Positions 36,548 to 45,100 of a stretch of 64,000 nucleotides of DNA are shown piece by piece. Numbering within the stretch: position 1 is the stretch's first letter; every line of letters begins with the position of its first letter. A program made the translations under genes and the position numbers. The notes below the pieces were generated by a model. It was not told the DNA's origin and did not search any database. It was given only the letters and a program-made list of their open reading frames with translations. This DNA is from Bacteroidota bacterium (lineage in GTDB: Bacteria; Bacteroidota; Bacteroidia; Bacteroidales; F082), in the NCBI GenBank assembly GCA_016845175.1, contig JAERTD010000040.1, positions 159,462-223,461 on the forward strand, given 5' to 3'.

Positions 36548-38377
36548 ATGGTAAACGATATACGTAATTATTTACCCACCACAAAAAAGGAAGTGGAAGC
36601 CAGGGGATGGGATGAACTGGATGTCATCTTATTTACCGGTGATTCCTATGTGGATCACCCATCTTTCGGTATAGCCGTTATAGGCAGGGTGTTGGAAAGT
36701 ATGGGTTTAAAGGTGGCCATCATACCACAACCCAACTGGAAGGATGATTTAAGGGACTTTAAAAAATTGGGTAAACCCCGTTTGTTTTTTGGTATATCAG
36801 CCGGGAATATGGATTCCATGGTAAACCACTATACCGCCAACCGTCGCCTGCGCTCCAACGATGCCTATACTGCTGGCAATAAATCAGGTTTCCGACCTGA
36901 TTATCCAAGTCTGGTCTATACACAAATTCTTAAAAAGTTGTTTCCAGATACCCCTTTGATCATTGGAGGAGTGGAAGCCTCACAAAGACGCTTTACCCAT
37001 TATGACTATTGGAAAGACCAACTCAGACCCCCGGTATTGATTGAATCGCAAGCCGATATGCTGGTCTATGGCATGGGTGAAAAACCCATCACTGAGGTGG
37101 TGAAACTCATGCTCAAGGGTGTTCCCTTTCCAAAAATCAATACCATCCCACAAACCGCCATTGTTTGTGCGGCAGAATCCGAAATACCGGTCAATAAAAA
37201 ATGGGAAACCAAAACCCTCAACAGCCATCAGCAATGCCTGGATGATAAAAGGGCCTTTGCTCACAATTTCAAAATCATTGAAACGGAGTCGAACAGAATG
37301 AAAGCCGACCGCCTGATACAGCCTGTTGGTGATCAGTTTTTGGTGGTTAACCCTCTGTACCCCACCATAAAAACAGAAGAGTTGGATGCCATCCATGATT
37401 TACCCTATACCCGGATGCCTCATCCGAAATATGCCAAAAGGGGACCTATACCGGCTTATGAGATGATCAAATTTTCTGTGAATATCCACCGGGGTTGTTT
37501 TGGAGGTTGTAGTTTTTGTACCATATCAGCACACCAGGGTAAGTTTGTTTCCTCACGCTCGGAAGACTCGGTACTCAAGGAAGTGAAAAAGCTGGCTGAA
37601 CTGCCCGATTTCAAAGGAAATTTATCGGATCTGGGAGGCCCTTCAGCCAATATGTATCAAATGAAAGGAAGGGATATCAGCATTTGCATGAAATGCAAAA
37701 GGCCTTCCTGTATTTTTCCCAGTGTTTGTTTTAACCTTGGAACTTCTCATGCCCAACTAAACAAACTTTACAAAAAGGTTAATGCATTGCCAGAGGTGAA
37801 AAAAGTATTTATTGGGAGTGGTATCCGCTATGATTTGTTGCTCAAGAAAAGTAATAAAAAGGGTGGTGACGATTTGGATGAATACATCAAAAACCTATCC
37901 CAGAATCATGTGTCGGGACGCTTGAAAGTGGCTCCGGAGCACACCGAAGAAAAGGTGTTAAAGACCATGAGAAAACCTTCCTTCGAATTGTATCATGAGT
38001 TTAAGAAGAAGTTTTTTCGATACTCAAAGGAAGCAGGTTTAAACCAACAGCTGATCCCCTATTTTATTTCAAGCCATCCCCGTTGTGAAGAAGAAGATAT
38101 GGCGGAACTGGCAGTAAAAACCAAATCGGCAGGTCTCAAATTAGAGCAGGTTCAGGATTTCACACCAACCCCTATGACCCTGGCTACTGTGATGTATTAT
38201 ACGGGCATCGATCCCTACAAACTTGAAGATGTCTATACTGCAAAAACTGAAAAACAGAAGAGGGCACAGCATATGTTCTTCTTTTGGTATAAATCGGAAT
38301 ACCGTGACAAGATTGTGCAAAAGCTTAAACAACTGAAAAGAAACGATCTCATTCCGAACTTGTTAAAACGCACATAA
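36548..38377 (+). CDS. YgiQ-family radical SAM protein
   Basis: 609 residues, typical of YgiQ (UPF0313). An N-terminal cobalamin-like domain (about 20-250) precedes the radical SAM core with CX3CX2C in RGCFGGCSFCTI near residue 318, and the C-terminal YgiQ-associated domain. A further Cys pair lies in CMKCKRPSC. The function is unknown across the family. It starts 2 bases after the M14 peptidase stop, so the two are probably one transcript. ATG at 36548. Confidence 0.9.
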   Translation: MVNDIRNYLPTTKKEVEARGWDELDVILFTGDSYVDHPSFGIAVIGRVLESMGLKVAIIPQPNWKDDLRDFKKLGKPRLFFGISAGNMDSMVNHYTANRRLRSNDAYTAGNKSGFRPDYPSLVYTQILKKLFPDTPLIIGGVEASQRRFTHYDYWKDQLRPPVLIESQADMLVYGMGEKPITEVVKLMLKGVPFPKINTIPQTAIVCAAESEIPVNKKWETKTLNSHQQCLDDKRAFAHNFKIIETESNRMKADRLIQPVGDQFLVVNPLYPTIKTEELDAIHDLPYTRMPHPKYAKRGPIPAYEMIKFSVNIHRGCFGGCSFCTISAHQGKFVSSRSEDSVLKEVKKLAELPDFKGNLSDLGGPSANMYQMKGRDISICMKCKRPSCIFPSVCFNLGTSHAQLNKLYKKVNALPEVKKVFIGSGIRYDLLLKKSNKKGGDDLDEYIKNLSQNHVSGRLKVAPEHTEEKVLKTMRKPSFELYHEFKKKFFRYSKEAGLNQQLIPYFISSHPRCEEEDMAELAVKTKSAGLKLEQVQDFTPTPMTLATVMYYTGIDPYKLEDVYTAKTEKQKRAQHMFFFWYKSEYRDKIVQKLKQLKRNDLIPNLLKRT

Positions 38378-38604
38378 ATTATCTTACCAGAATAAATTCT
38401 TTCATTATCTGGTATGCCTGATTCCAAATTGACCTATATTTGCGGTTCAATAGACGATTCCGATGAAAACCTTTGTCAATATTTCGGTAAATACGGCCTG
38501 CTAGGGCGAAGTTGATCCAAACTTCTTTCTTATTCCTTGGGCTGTTTTGCGGTTTCTCCGCGAAGTCAATTTATTTTTTCATTAATCTTTTAAACCTTTA
38601 CAGC
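38378..38604 (+). other. Long leader region before the MATE exporter gene
   Basis: Holds, in order: a hairpin TACCAGA/TCTGGTA (38385-38391 with 38408-38414); a TATATTTG -7 element at 38435-38442; a 13-codon frame at 38463-38504 (starts MKTFVNIS, stops TAG); and a hairpin GCGG/CCGC (38549-38561) followed by a T-rich run at 38570-38580. This resembles an attenuation-type leader, but no known riboswitch is recognised. Confidence 0.4.
38435..38442 (+). promoter_or_regulatory. Candidate -7 element for the MATE gene
   Basis: TATATTTG matches TAnnTTTG. It would give a leader of about 280 bases before the MATE start. Confidence 0.35.
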
Positions 38605-38733
38605 ATGAACACAATTACAATTGTATCAGCCACTTATGTGTGCTTTGACCTCCTGTTTGCAGGAAATGACCCATCAGTAAAACAAACAAAACACTTGCTA
38701 AACCAACATTTTAAACGAAAACAAAATGAATAA
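38605..38733 (+). CDS. Possible 42-residue leader-region peptide
   Basis: ATG at 38605 to TAA at 38733. The product begins MNTITIVSATYVCFDLLFAG and ends basic (HFKRKQNE). Its end overlaps the first 8 bases of the MATE frame (ATGAATAA), a layout suited to translational coupling. No known family; it may simply be a chance frame. Confidence 0.3.
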   Translation: MNTITIVSATYVCFDLLFAGNDPSVKQTKHLLNQHFKRKQNE

Positions 38734-40174
38734 AACATACTTTCACAAATTAAAATTGTCAAACCCAATGTCTGACATCAACCATAAACGAAAACAATTA
38801 TTTCGAAACCTGAAGGAAGCCATCGCAGGAACCGAACAGGATTTTACCAGTGGTAGTTTGAACCGTGCTATTTTTCTATTGGCAGTACCTATGGTTTTGG
38901 AAATGGTGATGGAAGCCATTTTTGCAGTGGTTGATATATTTTTTGTAGCCAAATTGGGAGCTGATGCCATTGCCACAGTGGGCATTACCGAATCCATGAT
39001 AACCATAGTGTATGCCATTGGTATTGGGTTTAGCATGGCCACCACAGCTTTGGTTTCAAGAAGAATTGGTGAGAAGGACCATAAGAAAGCCGGTCGGGCA
39101 GCCTTTCAGTCTATACTCACAGGATTTACCGTTTCTCTTTTTATCGCAGCCATTGGAATCTTCTTTTCCAAGGATTTATTACAACTAATGGGTGCTTCAG
39201 AGACCATCGTTACGGAGATGAGCTCCTATACAAGCATTATGATTGGTGGAAATGCGGTCATCATGCTGTTATTTATCATTAATGCAGTATTCAGATCGGC
39301 AGGAGATGCTGCCATTTCCATGCGCATTTTAATTATTGCCAACCTGCTCAATATCATTCTCGATCCCATATTAATTTTTGGATGGGGACCTATACCAGCA
39401 CTAGGAATCAAAGGGGCCGCCATTGCCACTAACATCGGCCGTGGACTGGCTGTGATCTATCAGTTTTATCTTTTATTCTTTGGGCGTAAACGTATCCAGC
39501 TAAGCAGGGTCAACCTGCAGGTGCATTTTCCCACCATACGAAAGTTGATACGACTTTCTGTGGGCGGCATTGGGCAGTATCTGATTGCCACTTCCAGCTG
39601 GATAGGTCTGGTAAGAATTATTTCTGTCTTTGGAAGCGAGGCTTTGGCCGGTTATACCATTGCCATCAGAGTGATTATTTTCTCACTGCTGCCTGCCTGG
39701 GGTATCAGCAATGCTGCAGCCACTTTGGTAGGACAAAACCTGGGAGCTGAAAAACCAGACAGGGCCGTCCGTTCAGTATGGTCGGTATCCAAAGTAAATA
39801 TGGTATATATGGTTTTTGTGGGCATCATATTGTTTATGATACCCACCACCATTTTGCAAATGTTCACCATGGATTCACTGGTAATCAAAAGTGGAATTTC
39901 AGCACTACAGGTTGTCAGTATGGGATTTCTGTTTTATGGATTGGGCATGGTCATGGTTCAGGCACTAAATGGAGCCGGAGACACCATCACTCCTACATGG
40001 ATTAACTTCTTTAGCTTCTGGCTTCTGGAAATCCCATTGGCTTATGTATTGGCCCTTTATCTTGAGATTGGGGAAACGGGTGTATTCTATGCCATAATAG
40101 CTGCAGAAACAGTCATGGCTATATCAGCCCTATGGTTTTTCCGACAGGGCAAATGGAAATTGAAAAAAGTTTGA
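38726..40174 (+). CDS. MATE-family efflux transporter
   Basis: 482 residues, twelve predicted membrane helices in two MatE repeats (about 45-250 and 270-460). Typical segments are LLAVPMVLEMVMEAIFAVVD at the first helix and GISNAAATLVGQNLG in the second half. MATE proteins export cationic drugs or metabolites using Na+ or H+. Start: ATG 38726 is listed; ATG at 38768 gives MSDINHKRKQLF, also a credible N-terminus. The long structured leader suggests regulation; an intrinsic terminator follows, so the Gdx gene is a separate unit. Confidence 0.9.
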   Translation: MNKTYFHKLKLSNPMSDINHKRKQLFRNLKEAIAGTEQDFTSGSLNRAIFLLAVPMVLEMVMEAIFAVVDIFFVAKLGADAIATVGITESMITIVYAIGIGFSMATTALVSRRIGEKDHKKAGRAAFQSILTGFTVSLFIAAIGIFFSKDLLQLMGASETIVTEMSSYTSIMIGGNAVIMLLFIINAVFRSAGDAAISMRILIIANLLNIILDPILIFGWGPIPALGIKGAAIATNIGRGLAVIYQFYLLFFGRKRIQLSRVNLQVHFPTIRKLIRLSVGGIGQYLIATSSWIGLVRIISVFGSEALAGYTIAIRVIIFSLLPAWGISNAAATLVGQNLGAEKPDRAVRSVWSVSKVNMVYMVFVGIILFMIPTTILQMFTMDSLVIKSGISALQVVSMGFLFYGLGMVMVQALNGAGDTITPTWINFFSFWLLEIPLAYVLALYLEIGETGVFYAIIAAETVMAISALWFFRQGKWKLKKV

Positions 40175-40178
40175 TTAC

Positions 40179-40212
40179 AAGCAGCCGTAACATTGTTTCG
40201 GCTGTTTTTTTT
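40179..40212 (+). terminator. Intrinsic terminator after the MATE gene
   Basis: CAGCCG (40182-40187) pairs with CGGCTG (40199-40204) around an 11-base loop, followed by eight T. Confidence 0.85.
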
Positions 40213-40241
40213 ATCCCATAGGATGCAAGCCATGCCTTTTC

Positions 40242-40249
40242 TATATTTG
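40242..40249 (+). promoter_or_regulatory. Candidate -7 element for the Gdx-type gene
   Basis: TATATTTG matches TAnnTTTG, 17 bases before the ATG at 40267; this leaves no room for a leader riboswitch. Confidence 0.4.
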
Positions 40250-40266
40250 ATCTCAAATGAAACCTT

Positions 40267-40593
40267 ATGAATTGGATACTTTTAATCATTGCAGGGCTTT
40301 TTGAAGTGGGTTTTGCCACCTGTCTGGGAAAAGCAAAGGAAGCTAGTGGAAGCACAGCCCAATGGTGGTATGTTGGCTTTGTTATTTGCATTTCTATTAG
40401 CATGTATTTACTGATTAAAGCTACACAATCCCTGCCCATCGGAACAGCTTATGCGGTTTGGACAGGCATTGGTGCTGCCGGAACAGTATTGCTGGGCATA
40501 CTGGTCTTTAAGGAGCCGGTGGATTTTTGGCGGATGTTCTTCATCACCAGCCTTGTGCTGTCCATTATTGGCTTAAAAGTGGTAACCCATTAA
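40267..40593 (+). CDS. SMR transporter of the Gdx (SugE) guanidinium exporter type
   Basis: 108 residues, four membrane helices. The conserved Glu13 is in GLFEVGFA. The sequence PIGTAYAVWTGIGAAGTV and the end IIGLKVVTH match the SugE/Gdx branch rather than EmrE-type multidrug pumps. Gdx proteins form dual-topology dimers exporting guanidinium. No guanidine riboswitch and no carboxylase genes are seen nearby, so the substrate assignment rests on sequence type only. Confidence 0.85.
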   Translation: MNWILLIIAGLFEVGFATCLGKAKEASGSTAQWWYVGFVICISISMYLLIKATQSLPIGTAYAVWTGIGAAGTVLLGILVFKEPVDFWRMFFITSLVLSIIGLKVVTH

Positions 40594-40675
40594 AACCAAT
40601 CTGGAAATAGTTGTAATTTAGTCTGTTGTCATTATGTGAACTAAATACTCAACTGTAACTAAAAATCTTTCTGTC

Positions 40676-41680
40676 ATGAAAACCACATATCTTGCTATTT
40701 TACTGCTCCTCGGATTCAGTTTAAATGGATTAAAAGCTCAGGATACTTTCTCAATCGTTGCCCTTGATTCTGTAACGGGTGAAGTTGGCAGTGCCGGAGC
40801 ATCCTGTGTGGACCTTAACAACTGGTCGGGTTATGATGATGATTTTCTGGGCGAATTGTTTCCAGGTGTGGGTGCTATCAATACTCAGGCATGGTATCAT
40901 CCCACCAATCAGGCCAATGCCAGAAACCGTATGAATCAAGGTGAAACACCCTCAGAAATTATAGATTGGCTGGTGAACAACGATGTGTCAGGTCAGCCCC
41001 AATTGCGTCAATATGGAATTGTGGCCATGGTGGAGAATGCCCCGGAATCAGCTGCGCACACCGGAGCTTCAACCGATGATTATAAAGGTCATCTCACAGG
41101 CCCCAACTATTCCATACAGGGAAATATATTACTTGGACCTGAAGTGCTGGACTCCATGGAAGCCCGTTTTTTAAGAGCGGAAGGCGACCTGGCCTGCAAG
41201 CTTATGGCGGCCATGCAGGGAGCCAATATGGTGGGAGCCGACAGCCGTTGCGCCAACAATGGTACTTCCTCACTCTTTGCCTTTCTAAAAGTGGCTCAGC
41301 CCGACGATGAATTTGGTGAGCCTTCTTTTCTGTTATCGGTGAGAACTGAAGACAATGCAGGCATTGAACCCATAGATTCTTTACAAATCTTATTTGATGA
41401 GGTGCATAGTTGTTCCAATGTGGGAATATTGGATGAGGAGAAAAAACAGCTTGGCTTCGATCTTTATCCAAATCCTGCCCATGCGAGCACCACCCTCAAA
41501 AGTCATTTCACAGGGATTTCAGAACTATGCATTTTTAACCCCATGGGAAACATTGTTTTAAAAATGGAGGTGGACAGAAATCTTACTATCAATACCTCAG
41601 ATTATCCCAATGGAATGTATTTCCTGAGACTGTCAAACGATCATCAGCAGTATACGAGAAGACTGATCATTCACAACTAA
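40676..41680 (+). CDS. Secreted DUF1028 protein with type IX sorting domain
   Basis: 334 residues. Signal peptide (1-21, ends LKAQ). The DUF1028 domain (about 22-240) starts TFSIVALDSVTGEVGSAGAS, the N-terminus of an Ntn-hydrolase-like fold of unknown activity. A Por secretion-system sorting domain (about 258-334) has FDLYPNPAHASTTL and the final YPNGMYFLRLSN. So the protein should be exported by the type IX system and be surface-bound or released. An intact DUF1028 protein with this tail is uncommon in my experience. ATG at 40676. Confidence 0.85.
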   Translation: MKTTYLAILLLLGFSLNGLKAQDTFSIVALDSVTGEVGSAGASCVDLNNWSGYDDDFLGELFPGVGAINTQAWYHPTNQANARNRMNQGETPSEIIDWLVNNDVSGQPQLRQYGIVAMVENAPESAAHTGASTDDYKGHLTGPNYSIQGNILLGPEVLDSMEARFLRAEGDLACKLMAAMQGANMVGADSRCANNGTSSLFAFLKVAQPDDEFGEPSFLLSVRTEDNAGIEPIDSLQILFDEVHSCSNVGILDEEKKQLGFDLYPNPAHASTTLKSHFTGISELCIFNPMGNIVLKMEVDRNLTINTSDYPNGMYFLRLSNDHQQYTRRLIIHN

Positions 41681-41879
41681 GTATTTCCGAGTCAAGAATG
41701 ACGATATTATGCTGAACGGCATATTTAATAAACGCAACCGCAGTATTTACCTTGAGTTTTTGCATAATATCAGGCCTATGGGTTTACACTGTGCTGAGGC
41801 TAATGTTTAATGTATCTGCGATCAGTTGGTCGCTATGATCATTGACCAACATATTAGCAAGTTTTATTAATGAACTCAT
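41667..41879 (-). pseudogene. Remnant of a LuxR/NarL-type DNA-binding domain
   Basis: On the minus strand ATG at 41879 leads to about 70 codons closely resembling a LuxR helix-turn-helix: HSDQLIADTLNISLSTV, then an in-frame TAA at 41784-41786 where most relatives have Lys, then THRPDIMQKLKVN and a C-terminal helix FIKYAVQHNIV. Only the DNA-binding end remains; no receiver domain is found upstream. It overlaps the DUF1028 stop on the opposite strand by 14 bases and lies next to the histidine kinase cluster. A single sequencing error could explain the stop, but the missing N-terminus could not. Confidence 0.7.
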
Positions 41880-41920
41880 CATCGGCTTATTTTTTAGTGA
41901 ATAAAGGTTTTTTAGAAGCT

Positions 41921-41947
41921 AAAATGCCTCCTTTTTGGAGGCATTTT
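41921..41947. terminator. Hairpin terminator upstream of the kinase cluster
   Basis: AAAATGCCTCC (41921-41931) pairs perfectly with GGAGGCATTTT (41937-41947) around TTTTT. The A/T flanks make it bidirectional; it insulates the kinase operon from the DUF1028 gene. Confidence 0.75.
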
Positions 41948-41987
41948 ATGTTTGGAGAATTATCAATAGGTTGACAGATGTTAATAT

Positions 41988-42018
41988 TTTGGAAATAGGT
42001 TTAAATTCTGTAATTTTA
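41988..42018 (+). promoter_or_regulatory. Promoter of the kinase cluster
   Basis: TTTG at 41988-41991, exactly 19 bases, then TAATTTTA at 42011-42018 (7 of 8 to TAnnTTTG). This is the best two-element match to the Bacteroidota consensus in the window, directly after the terminator and 124 bases before the first kinase ATG. Confidence 0.5.
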
Positions 42019-42142
42019 GAGGGCCATAAGGAAAAAGGATTATTTCAGTATTAGCAAAGTAAATTGGATTATCATATTAACCAAATTCAATTGTATGTAA
42101 GCTAAGGATGTGGCAATGCAGTAGGTATGAAAACAGTATTAC

Positions 42143-45100
42143 ATGAAAGAACCTTCATCTACCAAAGCTGAACTATTGGGAAAGATTGCCCAATTGGAGA
42201 AACGCATAAAAGAATTACAGGAAGCACAGGATGTTTCAAAGATCATCATTGAAAACACTAGTGAGAGCATTGCCATTACCACTTTCGATCTCAAAGCCAA
42301 ATATTTGTATGTAAGCCCGGGTGTGAAGAACCAGCTGGGTTATGAACCTGAGGACTTGCTGGGCCGGTCATTTTTTGAATTTGTTCATCCCAGTGATAAG
42401 AAAAAACTTATGCCATTGGCAAAAAGGTATATGAAGATGATACTGAGCAAGGTGATCCGATTTGACGATCCGGGGATATCAGAGACCATAGAATACCGTA
42501 TTAAAGACAAAGAAGGTGGTTGGCATCACTTACAAAGCACCCTGAATTTTGTCGACAATAACTTGCTGGCTGTAAGTCGTGATATCAGTGATGCCAAAAT
42601 AGCGGAAAAGAAACTTAAGGAAAGCGAGGAAAGGTTTAAAAAGTTATCCGACTTAAGTTTTGAAGGAGTTCTCATACATGATAAAGGTGTGGCCATTGAT
42701 ATGAATACTTCCTTCGAAAGGATGTTTGGCTATGATGCTCAGGAACTGCTTGGAGTTAATGTGGTGGAAAAGTTAATTCCTGAGAAATATATTAAAATTA
42801 CCCAGCAGAATATTGCTCAGCATTCCTCACTTCCTTACGAAATAGAGGGCATTAAGAAAGATGGAAGCATACTTCCCATCGAAGTTGAAGCCAGGAATAT
42901 TACCCTGGATGGTAATAAAGAAGTAAGAGTCACAGCCGTACGTGACATCTCTGAGCGGAAAAAGGCTGAGAAAAAGCTTAGGGATAGTGAAGAACGATAT
43001 AAGCGGTTTGCCACCAATACTCTGGACACCATATGGACCACAGATTTGCAATTAAACATGACCTATGTGAACGAGGCTGTTTATAATTTTCTGGGCTATA
43101 CTCCGGAAGAGCTTTTAAAATTACACCCCTCCTCATTTACTACCAAAGAAGGTATAGTAAAACTGGGTGAACTGGCCCATGAGGTCTTATCCACTGCTCA
43201 GCACCCTTCCATTAAAAATTACAAGCTTGAGTTACAACAAATCAAAAAGGATGGTAGCATTATAGAAGTAGAAATTACCGCCAACCCCATTTTTGATGAT
43301 GGCAAAAGAATCATTGGTTTCCAGGGCCGGTCAATTGATATCTCTGCCCGAAAGAAGATGGAAGAGGATATTTTAAAAGCCAAACAGGAGGCAGAAGAAA
43401 ATGAAGCTCGTATCAAAGCCATCACCGATCAAATAACAGATGGGATTACAGTTACTGATATGGGTGGCAATTATGTGTTTGTCAATCCATCCTTTTGTAA
43501 AATGACTGGATACCGGGAAGATATTCTGCTGGCTGAAAATGTGAAGATGTTGGCTGATCCATCAGGGAAGAAAGTACAGTTTGACAAGGCAAAAGATTCC
43601 ATGACAGACTTTGAAACACAAACCAAGCTTAAAAGAAACGATGGCTCTGTGTTTCATGCTGAAATCCATGCTAAGAGAATTAATATAGGACAGCAATTTT
43701 TTATGCTCGGAATCATCAGAAATATTGATGACCGCATCAGACGAGAAGAAATACTTAAAAGAAGGACACTCTTTGTTGAGCACAATCCGGCTCCTGTTTT
43801 CAGAACTGACCTGAATGGTATTATCCAGGAGCTCAATCCGGCAACCAATACAATTAGTAAAAACATCAGCTTGGGATCCCCCATTTTTGAGGTACTAAAA
43901 GGCGTTTCAGTGAAGGACCTTGAAAACCTGGGTGATGGGCAACAGTTACAATTTGAGGAGGTATTTGGTAGAGAGCATTATCTTTTTACAATTACGAAGG
44001 ATTATAATACGAAATCCATTTATTTTTTTGGTGCCAACATCAGCCGATCAAAAAAAGACAACCAAATCATTTTTGATAATGAACAACGCATGGCCTTACA
44101 TGTGGATCAGACCCCTCTGGGAGTAATTGAGTGGGATCTGGATTTCAAGGTGAAGAAGTGGAATCCCTCCGCAACCCGAATATTTGGCTATAGCAAGAAA
44201 GACGCCCTGGGGCAGCATGCCCGTTTTATTGTTCCGGAAGCTTACGGAGACATGGTAGATCAGATTTGGAGGAGTTTGTTGGAAAAAAAAGGCGGTGGTC
44301 GGTCAACCAATGAAAATGTTCGCAAAGACAAAAAAACAATCATTTGTGAGTGGTATAATACACCATTGGTTAACAAGGAAGGGGAGGTAATTGCAGTAAC
44401 ATCTCTTATAGATGACATCACAGAAAATGTAAGAGCTTCCAACATCCAAAAAGCGCTTTACAATATTTCAAAAGCGGTCATGTCAACAGATTATATTGAG
44501 AGTTTTATAAAACTGATTCGATCCGAACTGGCTGTTATTATTGACACCACCAATTTCTATGTCGCACTCTATGATAAAAAAACAGACCGCCTGTCTTTAC
44601 CTTTTTTCGCCGATGAGAAGGATAGCTTATCCCATATGCCCGAAGGCAAAACCCTGACAAGGTATGTGCTCAACACCAGGAAATCATTAATGGCCAATAA
44701 GAAGCGCAAGCAAGAACTTATTGAAAGAGGCCTGGTGAAACAAATGGGTTCCGATTCTAAAATCTGGTTGGGTGTGCCTTTGAAACTCGAGGGTGAAGTC
44801 ACTGGTGTATTGGCTGTACAAAGCTATACAGATGAGAAAGCCTACACCATTGATGATCTAAAGTTGTTGGAGTTTGTATCCGATCAGATTTCTGTATCCA
44901 TTGCAAGAAAGAAAGCAGAAATTGACCTTAAGCTGGCTCTGGAGGATGCCAAGGAAGCGGATCGCTTGAAATCAGCTTTTCTTGCCAATATGTCCCATGA
45001 AATTCGGACACCCATGAATGGTATATTGGGTTTCACAAGCCTGCTCAACCAACCAGGGATTACCGGTGAGCAAATCAAACAATATGTGGCTATAATTGAA

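Larger units (their letters stand above)
41681..42142. other. 462-base region before the kinase cluster
   Basis: Contains the LuxR remnant (minus strand, to 41879), an A/T-rich stretch, a strong hairpin at 41921-41947 and a promoter with both elements at 41988-42018. The last 120 bases are a leader with no further gene or RNA structure that I can see. Confidence 0.6.

Noticed and set aside
38500..38600. Guanidine-I (ykkC) riboswitch before the MATE gene, suggested by CTAGGG and the Gdx gene nearby
   Set aside because: Only CTAGGG is present; the later conserved ykkC blocks (CCGAGAG- and ACACGG-type) are missing, and Gdx has its own promoter after a terminator.
38512..38604. Upstream extension of the 42-residue leader frame
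   Set aside because: The extension starts at a non-ATG codon inside the leader hairpin region and shows no protein-like features.
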